Below are positions 52,828 through 61,588 of a DNA stretch of 64,000 nt, piece after piece (the first letter of the stretch is position 1; each line of letters opens with the position of its first letter). A model generated the notes under the pieces. That model was not told the origin of the DNA, ran no database searches, and was given only the letters and a program-made list of their open reading frames with translations. The stretch comes from Hexactinellida sp. DTS-2022. Taxonomy: Eukaryota; Porifera; Hexactinellida. Location: the NCBI GenBank assembly GCA_028753945.1, contig JAPNXP010000009.1, forward strand, positions 6,448,001-6,512,000, written 5' to 3'. Made by a program: the position numbers and the translations under genes.

Positions 52828-54705
52828 ATGCAGTGCAGTAAGGTGTTCGGATACACTCTCTTCTCAGAGTATCTCATTAGCAACGCGCCGCCGCCCAACT
52901 TCAAGGACATTGGCCGCCGGGCCCGCGGCGTCTCAGACATCGAGAAGAAAAGGAAGAGCCACTACTTCGCCTCGGCCATGTCCTCGCAAGAAGTGACGGT
53001 CTGCCACTCCCACTCGCAGACCTGCTACTTCCAGCACTCGTACCTGTCGCTGCAGGCCAACCGCACCGGGGAGTCCTACAAGAAGTGCACCCTGCACCAC
53101 GCCAACTGCAGACTCACGCGCTTCGAGCACTTCCTGCGAGACATCGAGCAGGCGGTCTACAGACACGAGTCGGCCGCGCCGAAGGATTCCTTTCCCAAGG
53201 AGTTCTCCTGGCTGACCGAGCACGTGGTGCAACAGTTCTACAACAACTTTATGAACTTTGACGAGTTCCTGGGTCTGCTGCTGAAGATCTCCAACTTCTC
53301 GGAGACTAACAACCTTACTGCTCAGAAGGTATGTTGGGAGGTCTACCACAGAGAATACCATTCTGTTCTGCAGAAGCTGGCTTTGGTCAACGAGCACTCA
53401 ATCGAATTTATTGAACAGCTGTTCGCTATTTTTACCCAGCTAGATAGACACATTTCCTGTGAAATTTCTCCATTCTTGATGAAGCAGTTCATCACCTGGT
53501 GGATTAAGGAGTCAGAGACGACTCCTGACAAGCATTTCCAGCTCATCGAGCAGTGGTACCAGTCCGCGGACGGACAAGCCGCAACCATTGACTTCATAGA
53601 ATTCTTGGATATACTCTACAAGCTATTCTTCAGACCCTTCCCTTCTATCACGCGGCACTTCCTGCTCAAGGACGCGTATCACAGCTTGGCGTGCAAGGTC
53701 CTGAAGAAGGGCTACCTGGCCAAGTGCGGGCCCAGCAACAGCAAGTACCAGATCCGCTGGATGATCCTGTACCCCGAGCGGATGGAGTACTTCAAGCGGA
53801 GATCCGAGGACGACATGCTAAAAAAGGGCGTCATCTCCCTGGGAGAGAGAACGGCCGTTAAGAACGTGTATGATGATGACAAAAAGGGTTTCTACAAGTT
53901 CACAGTCTCTTGTTCCGCCTCGCAAAGAATATTCTCGATTCGCGCAGACGACATTCGCATCAGGATGTCCTGGGTGACTGCGATCGGACACGCAGTCGAT
54001 GTGCTGAACGGGAACAAAGGGATGCAGGTGTTCGAGAAGCCCCTGGACCTCACGCGGGAGGATCACGACTATCTGAGCAGCTCAACTATGTTCCGCGGGA
54101 TCGAAGCTTCGAGCTCCGTCCCTCTGCCCCCTCCCTACAACGGCGCCCTGAGAGAGGACATTTTGCTGCCCATTAACTACGTCGACCCTCTCACGCAGCA
54201 TCCGAGCAGCCTCGAGCTGGATCCCCTCTGCAGAGACAACAACCACACTCTGCACATCCGACACATCGACCGCGAGTTCCCAGCCGGAGTAGAGTCGGGT
54301 AGCTACGAGGCCAGCCCCCTCTCCCCGAGCAGCGCGGATAACAACGCCTCCTTCCGCCTGCAGCAGTTCTCCAGTCTCTCCTCCAGCGACGACGAGAACT
54401 CCCTGCCCCCCATCCCGGCCCGACTGCCCGCGGAAATGCACCCGCAGGCCCATCTCACCCCGCCGCCCCAGGCAGAAGCCCCGATCCCGGCTCCGAGGGG
54501 CCTCCACAGGAAGGACTCGAGTGGAGAATCCGGGAGCTCCCGCACGAGCATGACCACCCACCCCCCTTTCCTCACCTACAAGACACTGGAGGCACAGCCC
54601 AAATTGCCGCCACGCCTCCCCTCGCGGTCCCAGCCGCTGGTGCCGAAGCGGAGCTTCCCTCTCGTGCCTGACCGGGCGGACTCCCTCACGAAGAGTAGGT
54701 ACTAA
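52828..54705 (+). CDS. SWAP70/DEF6-like PH-domain protein
   Basis: Single exon, 625 aa. A helical N-terminal region with EF-hand-like spacing (about 150-280, HSIEFIEQLFAIFTQLDRHI, IDFIEFLDILYKLF) is followed by a PH domain (about 290-395): VLKKGYLAKCGPSNSKYQIR, RWMILYPERMEYFKRR, WVTAIGHAVDVLNG. The order and the phrase VLKKGYL match SWAP70 and DEF6, PIP3-responsive regulators of Rho GTPases and actin. Instead of their long C-terminal coiled coil, this protein has about 200 disordered Pro/Ser-rich residues with several SH3-type PxxP stretches. So it is a relative, not a clear orthologue. The ATG follows ATTAG by one base. Confidence 0.72.
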   Translation: MQCSKVFGYTLFSEYLISNAPPPNFKDIGRRARGVSDIEKKRKSHYFASAMSSQEVTVCHSHSQTCYFQHSYLSLQANRTGESYKKCTLHHANCRLTRFEHFLRDIEQAVYRHESAAPKDSFPKEFSWLTEHVVQQFYNNFMNFDEFLGLLLKISNFSETNNLTAQKVCWEVYHREYHSVLQKLALVNEHSIEFIEQLFAIFTQLDRHISCEISPFLMKQFITWWIKESETTPDKHFQLIEQWYQSADGQAATIDFIEFLDILYKLFFRPFPSITRHFLLKDAYHSLACKVLKKGYLAKCGPSNSKYQIRWMILYPERMEYFKRRSEDDMLKKGVISLGERTAVKNVYDDDKKGFYKFTVSCSASQRIFSIRADDIRIRMSWVTAIGHAVDVLNGNKGMQVFEKPLDLTREDHDYLSSSTMFRGIEASSSVPLPPPYNGALREDILLPINYVDPLTQHPSSLELDPLCRDNNHTLHIRHIDREFPAGVESGSYEASPLSPSSADNNASFRLQQFSSLSSSDDENSLPPIPARLPAEMHPQAHLTPPPQAEAPIPAPRGLHRKDSSGESGSSRTSMTTHPPFLTYKTLEAQPKLPPRLPSRSQPLVPKRSFPLVPDRADSLTKSRY

Positions 54706-55006
54706 CTAACTCGAGTGGCACCTGTCATAGGTGAGCTGCTTTGTATGTATTGGTTGAAATTTAATGTTTTTTTATTTATATTTGGAAAAATTCTATTTTA
54801 TAATATTTCGCATGTAAACATATGTTTTTTTCTACGTTATTCTAACGAGAGGATTTCCTGACAACACGTATGAAGTTGGCGGAGTCAAAATGGAGCATTT
54901 AAAATTATGATATATTAACTTTATTAGCTCGCAATGTGTCTTTACAGAACTCCAAAAGTTCTGTTGAATATAAGCCTAGAACTATGATTCTAGATGGCAT
55001 CCCGAT

Positions 55007-55705
55007 ATGAACTTCCTTATCTTTCTTCTTTTCCTCTCTCTCCTGGTTTCTCGCGGCTCTTTCGCGAGTTCGCCGAGCAGCATTCGCGTGGAGGATTTCG
55101 GTTACACCTTTGGGGGCACGATGTCCACCGTTCTAGTCTTCTTCATAGAAGTGTTCAACGAGGGCCATGCCCCCGTGGGGGTGGAGGTAAGGAATGAAGA
55201 GTGCTGTCTCAGGATTGACGAGAATGACGTGGAGTGCGAAGCTATGCGTTTGCCGACGAAGAGCTACACAGTGGACCCAGTTGGCAGTCAGGAGTCCACT
55301 AGGAAGTTTGAGTTTATGTTCCACAGTATGTACGTGATGAACAGGAAGGGAGTCTGCACGTTCCACGTGCTGGATAAACTGCTTGCGCACAGCGAGCGTA
55401 TCAGGATTGCATTCGATACTCTGATGCCAAACTTTGCCACGTGTGGCTCAGTAGACCTAGACCCGGAGAGGGACTGCCAACCGGCCAACTGCCTGCTTAA
55501 GTATATGGGCAGGAGGAGCTTCTTCAACAAGAACACCCTCCTGTGCGAATCTGTAGTCGAGTGCATGACTCTCTCTCCCGACCGAACCGAGATAACCGCG
55601 TTCTACGACCCGGCCGCTAACCTGTGTGTCCGGCTGGACGAGGCGCTTGAGAGCACAGAGGAGGAGGACTCTCCTTTTCGGGACCAGCTGATGGATGAGC
55701 TCTGA
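55007..55705 (+). CDS. Secreted or ER-luminal cysteine-containing protein ending MDEL
   Basis: Single exon, 232 aa. A clear signal peptide (FLIFLLFLSLLVSRGSFA). The mature part begins with a beta-rich segment (about 25-135), followed by a cysteine-bearing region (10 or more Cys in all) and an acidic C-terminus ending MDEL. The ending resembles KDEL-type ER retrieval signals, so residence in the ER lumen is possible. I do not recognise the family. An out-of-frame ATG at 54994 directly follows a TAG. Confidence 0.6.
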   Translation: MNFLIFLLFLSLLVSRGSFASSPSSIRVEDFGYTFGGTMSTVLVFFIEVFNEGHAPVGVEVRNEECCLRIDENDVECEAMRLPTKSYTVDPVGSQESTRKFEFMFHSMYVMNRKGVCTFHVLDKLLAHSERIRIAFDTLMPNFATCGSVDLDPERDCQPANCLLKYMGRRSFFNKNTLLCESVVECMTLSPDRTEITAFYDPAANLCVRLDEALESTEEEDSPFRDQLMDEL

Positions 55706-55780
55706 GACAATTATGTACCCCCATGATTCTCATGTTGATTATTAGCTTACTAACGAGAGTAATTATAACTAGCTACTTGA

Positions 55781-56623
55781 ATGGACATTAAAATGAGCTT
55801 CGCCAGGTACGGGCTCTGCTCGCTGGCGGCCGTGGTTATATACGGGCTGCCCCTGGCTGTTCCTCACTACTACAAAAGCTTCTATCGACTGAGCGACTCC
55901 CAGGTCCCCACAGCCCTGGACAACCACGTGCGGAAAGTGGCGTTCTTGATGGGCTACCTGCCGAGCCAGGTGGCCAATCTCAACGTCTTTATCAGCAAGG
56001 AGATGAACAGCATCTCCTTTGGCCACCTCTCCTCCCCCTGGGGGGCCTACGTCGGTCTCCCGCGACAAGTCCTGTGGACGAGTCCGGACGACGTTAAGAA
56101 GTCCACCCTCCACAAGAAGGGGTTCCCTGTCGACTGGAAGTCGGACTTCGGGCGGCGTCTGGCGATCTGTCTGACCCCGTCCGGCAGCCAGACCAACTTC
56201 CGCATAGCGCACGAGCTGGCGCACCTCAAGTCCGCACACCAGCTCTACTTCGTGCTGATAACGCCTCTCCATCTCATGACGCTCTTCCTCTTCCTCCAGT
56301 ACGGGTCCCCCTTTCTGCAGAGAAAGCTAAACGTGAATTCCTTGGCAGTGGGCATGGGCGCGCTCTGCATTTGGGCGATTACTCTCGTTATCGAGATGAA
56401 GCGCACCCGACACAAGTTCGAGTTCGATGCCGACCGGACCGCGGCCTGTGTGGGGCGGGGGTTCGCAGAGGGGGGCTTGGAGCTGTTCTTCAGACAGAGA
56501 CAAATATCTCTGTTGCTAGGAGACGATAACGAACAGTCCAGCGCCACGCACCCCTCCTGTCTGGACCGACAGAAGCAACTGCAGGAGCTGATGCTCAGCG
56601 AGTACCAGGTCAAGTTAGATTAA
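55781..56623 (+). CDS. TMEM177: TMEM177-like protein with intact M48-type protease motif
   Basis: Single exon, 280 aa. An N-terminal hydrophobic segment, then FPVDWKSDFGRRLAICLTPS and FRIAHELAHLKSAHQ (about residues 138-152), two membrane helices (about 154-205) and KFEFDADRTAACVGRGF (about 211-227). Topology and the VDW block match TMEM177, a mitochondrial inner-membrane protein that stabilises COX20/COX2 in humans. Human TMEM177 lacks the metal site (its equivalent reads REVVYLE). Here HELAH plus downstream ExDAD is the exact zinc-ligand layout of M48 peptidases (Oma1/HtpX/Ste24). So this may be an active ancestral form. It starts 75 bp after the previous stop. Confidence 0.78.
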   Translation: MDIKMSFARYGLCSLAAVVIYGLPLAVPHYYKSFYRLSDSQVPTALDNHVRKVAFLMGYLPSQVANLNVFISKEMNSISFGHLSSPWGAYVGLPRQVLWTSPDDVKKSTLHKKGFPVDWKSDFGRRLAICLTPSGSQTNFRIAHELAHLKSAHQLYFVLITPLHLMTLFLFLQYGSPFLQRKLNVNSLAVGMGALCIWAITLVIEMKRTRHKFEFDADRTAACVGRGFAEGGLELFFRQRQISLLLGDDNEQSSATHPSCLDRQKQLQELMLSEYQVKLD

Positions 56624-56713
56624 CCAGATCACTTCAATAGAATTAAATACGATAGAATCTCACTTGTATTTCTGTAATTATGGGGTGATTACCTTTGACG
56701 CTGACTTAGCTAG

Positions 56714-59700
56714 ATGCTTGCTCAGAAATGGTACAACACAGGGTTAGAGGTCAGTCAGCTGAGTTCTCACATGAGAGAGACATTTTCCTGTATCCTCTTT
56801 CAAGAGTATTCTCATTTCATTCCTTACTCGCTCCAATTCTCTCATCGCACAACCACCTTGTTTACTTTTGAGTTTCTTACAACTCCCGAGTATTTCTTTT
56901 CTAACCACCCCTCCCTATTCAATCTCTTCAAACAGAGTCTGATGTCTACCCAGGACCCCGCCCTGTCTCAGCCCGATCTCTTAGCGCGCTGTCAGGAGTT
57001 CCTGCACTACTTGCTGCACTCCGTATCCGCTCTGTCCTCTCTCCGCAAGCAGAGACACGAGCTGCAGGCGTTCGGAGAGTCCCTCTCCTCTCAGCTGCTG
57101 GCGGTGTCTGCACTGGCAGAGAGTCTCGGAGAAGTCTGCAGCGCCGCCAAACTGAAAACTGTGTCAGATACCTTTCTCGCGCCCATTGACATGCAACCGC
57201 TCTCTAAGCTCATCATTGAAATAATGTCTCACTTTATGCTGTCCTACTATATGATCGCCAAACTCCTTCCAGAGTTCAAAGTACAAGCTATGAACTGTAT
57301 CCAATCTATTTGGACAGACCTGCTAGAGAGGGCAGCCGTCGTGTTCTCGTCTCACTCAGACCTGCTTCGGTTGAACTTTTCACCTTTCCACTGCTCGGAG
57401 GTGATAGAGCTGTGGTGCTTGTCAGCTCTGCTGTCAGACGCACTGGCATCTGGGGACAGCGGGTCAGCTTTCTGGGACTCATTCATTCCTACTCTGCTCT
57501 CCTTTCCCGACTCTCGTATTTATAATAGAAATAACGGCATTCGCCCGCAGGTGGAGAAGAACAAGTTCTTTTGGTGGCTAGTTGTCAATTTATCTAGAGT
57601 GCTGCCTCCGTCCCTCGGACAGCAGCAGAAGATCTGCTGGGATCTCTCTAGGGCGGCTGTTCTGGCACTGGCTCAACTTGAATCTGAATCCAACTCCTCT
57701 CAGCTGGCATTCTCTCTTTGGCACCTGATCCAGCTGAGCGGCTACTGGGGACCCTCGATGGACAGTGTTATGCTCCTGTGGGAGACCTTTAGCAAAAGGT
57801 TGGGCGAGGCGAGTGGCCTCTCTGATCCGAAGCAGATCTCCGTCAAAGACGTATCGGAACTGTGCTATGGGATAATTAACAATCCTACTGAGTTAGGAAC
57901 TCCCCTACAAGTGTCAACGTTCGAACTTTTCCTGCGATTTTTCTCTGTCCAGTTTACCTTGGTGGACGAGTGCACGAATGATTGCTGGAAGCAGTATAAA
58001 GGTAGGTTCTATTCGAAACTCTCAATTCGCAGACTGCAGGCCCCAACAGCTGACTCCATCATTAACCTCTATCTGCTCACTTTCCTGCTCGGCTATAAAA
58101 CGGACGCGAACGACGTCATTGACAAGTCGGTTGAGATATTCCTCAAGTTGTTATCCAGCGCCTCAACACTGCCTTCTCGTTTCCATTCACTCGTTTGGGA
58201 GTCCATCTTCGGTCTCTTCCATCTGTACACGGACAAGTCGATCAGCTTGTCTCACTTCCTCTCGAAGTTTGTTCCTACACTCCTTGAGTATCAGAACACT
58301 GCCATTTTCGATGCTAGTTATGCTAAGTCCCATTGGGCCATTTGTAATCTCTTGTGGCTAGAGCTGCCCGATCTGTGCTGCTGTTTGCTTCAGTCGTCGC
58401 CCGTCTCTGGACTCATTAAGGAGCTCTACGTCTCCTACTATTCAGCATTCCACTCCGAGCACATTGCGGCAATTGCTGCTAATTTAACGCAAGTGCTGTC
58501 GGGCTTCAGTAGCTTGCTAACAGAAAACGATTCTTCGAGAGGCACCTGTGGAGAAGTGTGTCTCTTCTTCTGGGAGTTCGGCTACCCCAACTGGAAGCGA
58601 GACCACCTGTCTGAATGTCCGGTCCCGGAGATGGGGCCTCTCCTCTCCCGCCTCATTCTGCTCTCGCTCGCCTCCGAGTGCAGTCTCGCTACCAGCCTCA
58701 CGGATGTGATCAGGGATCTCCTGTTTGGCAGCGGGATTTCTTGTCAAGCTGGGACTTCCTTTATCAGAGTCTTGCTGTGTGAAGAAATCGGTAGGCTATA
58801 CATTTTGCAGAATAATGCAATCAGTCAGTTGATTGTGAAGGCTTGGCTGCTCTATATAATCCAGACACACAGATACCCTCAGTTCACTTCCTCTCTCATT
58901 TCTTGCACCAATGCGTTGGAGGCACTCCCGATCCTTGCGCGGGCATTCTTCCCGGTGAGCTCTCTCTCGGAAGTGCTTGTTGCGTTCGAGCGTATGCTGC
59001 AGGCACTTCCGGCCTCAGAACACGCCAGAGACTCTCAGTACTACTTTTCAGACTTATTGGAATGGATCGAGCCCCACTTATGCGACCCGAACACTCCAAA
59101 TGAATGTATGTTTGCTATATACAGGCTGGCGTCTAGCTTAGTACGCTATTGCCCAGGAATTATTTATAGTCGCACTCAGGCCCATTGCCTTCTGCCGCGA
59201 CTGATCGAGTACCTCTTCCTCCCCACGCACTCTCTCTCCAAGCCCCCTCACCCCTCCCATCTGGACTGCGTCAGGAGACATCTCGTGGAGTTCCTGTTGA
59301 GTCTATTTGCTATTCAGTCTGAGACCGACCATTTCATTCAGCGGAAAATACGACAGCTCTTTTCCAAATATTTCAATCGCTTCCAGCAGCAGACCTTAGG
59401 CAATACACTCGTTGCTTCTAAGTCCAACCCTCTCATCTCTCTTTTCGACTCCAGTTCTGCGCTTCAGCAGGAACGAGCCCCACTGGTCACTGCGGCGGCC
59501 CTGTACTACCTCTCTCTCGTCCGAGAGTTGTTCCTTAAGCTCCCGCAGCCCCCTAACAGCCTCCTGTCCACGCTTCTCTTCCTGGAGAAGGCAACGGATG
59601 TCGCAGCTGGCCCGCTATTGGCCGGTTGCGGAGAGCATTTGTTGTTTCCCCTGCTAGGGTGCTTGCTAGCGTGCAATGTCTGTCCCAGAGAGAAAGAGCC

Positions 59701-60016
59701 CCAACACGTGAGAGCAATTTCAGAAAATATTCTTAAAAAGATCCTGAAAGCTGTTGATACGAAGACAAATAACTGTCACAAACAAAAGTTAATCGAATCC
59801 ACTAATGAGTTTGTAGTAGCTAACATGCCTTCCTTTCACGGGAAAGTGTTCACAACTCTAAGGTTATTCGCGCAACTAGATCCCACCCTCCTAATCTCCT
59901 GTCTCCCTAAATTCCGCAGTTGCTTGCTTGAGTTTGAAAGAGGCGACGCTAAGCTTGCGACAGAAATACGAGTTGAACTCGACAGATTGGTGTCACTTTT
60001 AAATACAATAACTTGA
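56714..60016 (+). CDS. MMS22L: MMS22L, replication-fork repair protein
   Basis: Single exon, 1,100 aa; human MMS22L is 1,243. With TONSL it loads RAD51 at stalled replication forks. The protein is all-helical, without catalytic motifs. Identity rests on collinear blocks: VIELWCLSALL with FWDSFIPTLL, then FFWWLVVNLSRVL, CWKQYKGRFYSKLSIRRLQ (about residue 423), and a C-terminal helical part ending in VFTTLRLFAQLDPTLLIS, parallel to the VYSILETVATLDQQVV region of human MMS22L. Divergence is high elsewhere. The ATG directly follows a CTAG and lies 90 bp from the previous stop. Third positions are less GC-rich than in PLC-gamma. Confidence 0.8.
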   Translation: MLAQKWYNTGLEVSQLSSHMRETFSCILFQEYSHFIPYSLQFSHRTTTLFTFEFLTTPEYFFSNHPSLFNLFKQSLMSTQDPALSQPDLLARCQEFLHYLLHSVSALSSLRKQRHELQAFGESLSSQLLAVSALAESLGEVCSAAKLKTVSDTFLAPIDMQPLSKLIIEIMSHFMLSYYMIAKLLPEFKVQAMNCIQSIWTDLLERAAVVFSSHSDLLRLNFSPFHCSEVIELWCLSALLSDALASGDSGSAFWDSFIPTLLSFPDSRIYNRNNGIRPQVEKNKFFWWLVVNLSRVLPPSLGQQQKICWDLSRAAVLALAQLESESNSSQLAFSLWHLIQLSGYWGPSMDSVMLLWETFSKRLGEASGLSDPKQISVKDVSELCYGIINNPTELGTPLQVSTFELFLRFFSVQFTLVDECTNDCWKQYKGRFYSKLSIRRLQAPTADSIINLYLLTFLLGYKTDANDVIDKSVEIFLKLLSSASTLPSRFHSLVWESIFGLFHLYTDKSISLSHFLSKFVPTLLEYQNTAIFDASYAKSHWAICNLLWLELPDLCCCLLQSSPVSGLIKELYVSYYSAFHSEHIAAIAANLTQVLSGFSSLLTENDSSRGTCGEVCLFFWEFGYPNWKRDHLSECPVPEMGPLLSRLILLSLASECSLATSLTDVIRDLLFGSGISCQAGTSFIRVLLCEEIGRLYILQNNAISQLIVKAWLLYIIQTHRYPQFTSSLISCTNALEALPILARAFFPVSSLSEVLVAFERMLQALPASEHARDSQYYFSDLLEWIEPHLCDPNTPNECMFAIYRLASSLVRYCPGIIYSRTQAHCLLPRLIEYLFLPTHSLSKPPHPSHLDCVRRHLVEFLLSLFAIQSETDHFIQRKIRQLFSKYFNRFQQQTLGNTLVASKSNPLISLFDSSSALQQERAPLVTAAALYYLSLVRELFLKLPQPPNSLLSTLLFLEKATDVAAGPLLAGCGEHLLFPLLGCLLACNVCPREKEPQHVRAISENILKKILKAVDTKTNNCHKQKLIESTNEFVVANMPSFHGKVFTTLRLFAQLDPTLLISCLPKFRSCLLEFERGDAKLATEIRVELDRLVSLLNTIT

Positions 60017-60064
60017 AACTAGAGTTTTGTTGCTCATTTGTTTATCTGTATATTCAGGTATCGT

Positions 60065-61135
60065 ATGAATGGTTTGTCGAATTTTATCTCAATTGTTTCA
60101 TTTTTCACTGAACTAATAGTTAGTTGCCTAGCAATGAGATTTGTTCCTCGTTGGTTCCGACACTCTCTGGCGAGACGCAGTACCCTCATATTGCTGACAG
60201 CTCTGGCTGGGATAATCGTGCTTGTCTGGTACACAATGCCTCCTTCTCTGGAGTCGGAACTGAGGGTGTGGGAGAAGGAGAGGAAAAGGGCGGTTTTGGA
60301 TGTGAATTGTCTGGTGCATCACCCATATGTGCTCTTTTTTAATCGCATTCCTAAGTCCGGGAGTACCACTCTGCAAGATTTCTTTCGCTCTCTGTCGACA
60401 TACGTGGATGTGGAAATCGACATACACCCTGAAGGGGCGGCTCAGTGGTTCCGCACACAAATAGAAGAGGTCGAGGGACGCGCAAAGTCCCTGCTAAGAC
60501 GAGCTAAGCTGATGCACGGGGGCCAAGGGTCGAAGCACTACTCCCCGCGCGGCATCTACATTCAGCACTTCTACTACACGGAGTTTCCTGGGCTCGCGTC
60601 GCTGGGAATGTACTATGGCTACATCACGCTAGTGCGCGACCCGGTCGACAGGGCGATCTCTGCTTACCACTACTACCACTTCACGAAGAACTTTGAAATG
60701 CCGGTGGAGCAGAAACAGGCTCCTCTCCTGGAATGTGTTCGCAAGGAGCTCTTCGGTTGCGAGGCAAACTTGATGACTCAGTACTTCTGTGGACACGAAG
60801 ACAATTGTGTTTCCATAAGTAGAAATCATAAATTCGCTCTAGAGACTGCTAAGCGAAACATGCTACAGTACATCGCAGTTGGAATCACAGAGGAATTCAT
60901 GTTGTCTGTCAAACTCTTTAAGAAACTGTTGCCAGACATTCTCCCACAGTTTATCGAACTTCCAGAGACAATTAAAAAGAAGAATATTAACGAAATAGAT
61001 TACATGAAGGGCATCTCTGAAAGTGATAGAGCAGTGATCAAAGAGAAGAATTATCTGGACATGGAGCTGTACGCATTCGCAAAGGATTTATTCGAAGCAA
61101 GACTTTCAGCATGTAGTTTAGGCCATATTAAATAA
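60065..61135 (+). CDS. Glycosaminoglycan 2-O-sulfotransferase (HS2ST/UST family)
   Basis: Single exon, 356 aa. Type II Golgi membrane enzyme: a cytosolic start, one hydrophobic anchor (about residues 40-58), then a luminal catalytic domain. FFNRIPKSGSTTLQ is the 5'-phosphosulfate loop of PAPS-dependent sulfotransferases; LVRDPVDRAISAYHYYHF is the 3'-phosphate site. QYFCGHEDNC and VGITEEFMLSVKLFKKLLP correspond to the C-terminal blocks shared by heparan sulfate 2-O-sulfotransferase and uronyl 2-sulfotransferase. Which chain it sulfates (heparan or chondroitin/dermatan) cannot be told. Only 48 bp separate it from the preceding gene, and that spacer ends TATTCAG seven bases before the ATG. Confidence 0.85.
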   Translation: MNGLSNFISIVSFFTELIVSCLAMRFVPRWFRHSLARRSTLILLTALAGIIVLVWYTMPPSLESELRVWEKERKRAVLDVNCLVHHPYVLFFNRIPKSGSTTLQDFFRSLSTYVDVEIDIHPEGAAQWFRTQIEEVEGRAKSLLRRAKLMHGGQGSKHYSPRGIYIQHFYYTEFPGLASLGMYYGYITLVRDPVDRAISAYHYYHFTKNFEMPVEQKQAPLLECVRKELFGCEANLMTQYFCGHEDNCVSISRNHKFALETAKRNMLQYIAVGITEEFMLSVKLFKKLLPDILPQFIELPETIKKKNINEIDYMKGISESDRAVIKEKNYLDMELYAFAKDLFEARLSACSLGHIK

Positions 61136-61588
61136 ATAAATTGTTTATCGTTCCCATCCGTCCCAATTTTACCCTCCGTTCGGATATATCTATTTTTATC
61201 TTGTGAACATAAACGACAAATATTAGCTATAAACTTGTTTTAAAGTAAACCTAATGTATAAATTTTTAATCAGTCTTGTCTTTTTGAGCATTAATTTAAT
61301 TCTTTAAGCATTGTCATGATATTTTCTAATTAAATTAAATACTAATATTTATTGTTTTGCATAGGCTAATGTTATTTGCATAAATAATGTAAATAAAAAA
61401 TACAATCCCGTCCGCCGTCCGTATTTTCTGAAAATAATGGATGATACACAATTTATTTATTTTACCTGGCCTTTTTTTTAAGCTGGATTTGATGATTGAG
61501 CTTGGAATTTTATGCATTATTTCTTTAACTATGATACGTTCTTACAAGACTTGTACTTTGTATTGTTGTTTGTAGATCTATAGGGTAG
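61136..61588. other. AT-rich spacer, nothing recognised
   Basis: 453 bp of very AT-rich DNA with homopolymer runs between the sulfotransferase and NHL genes. It ends GGGTAG directly against the next ATG. Confidence 0.5.
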
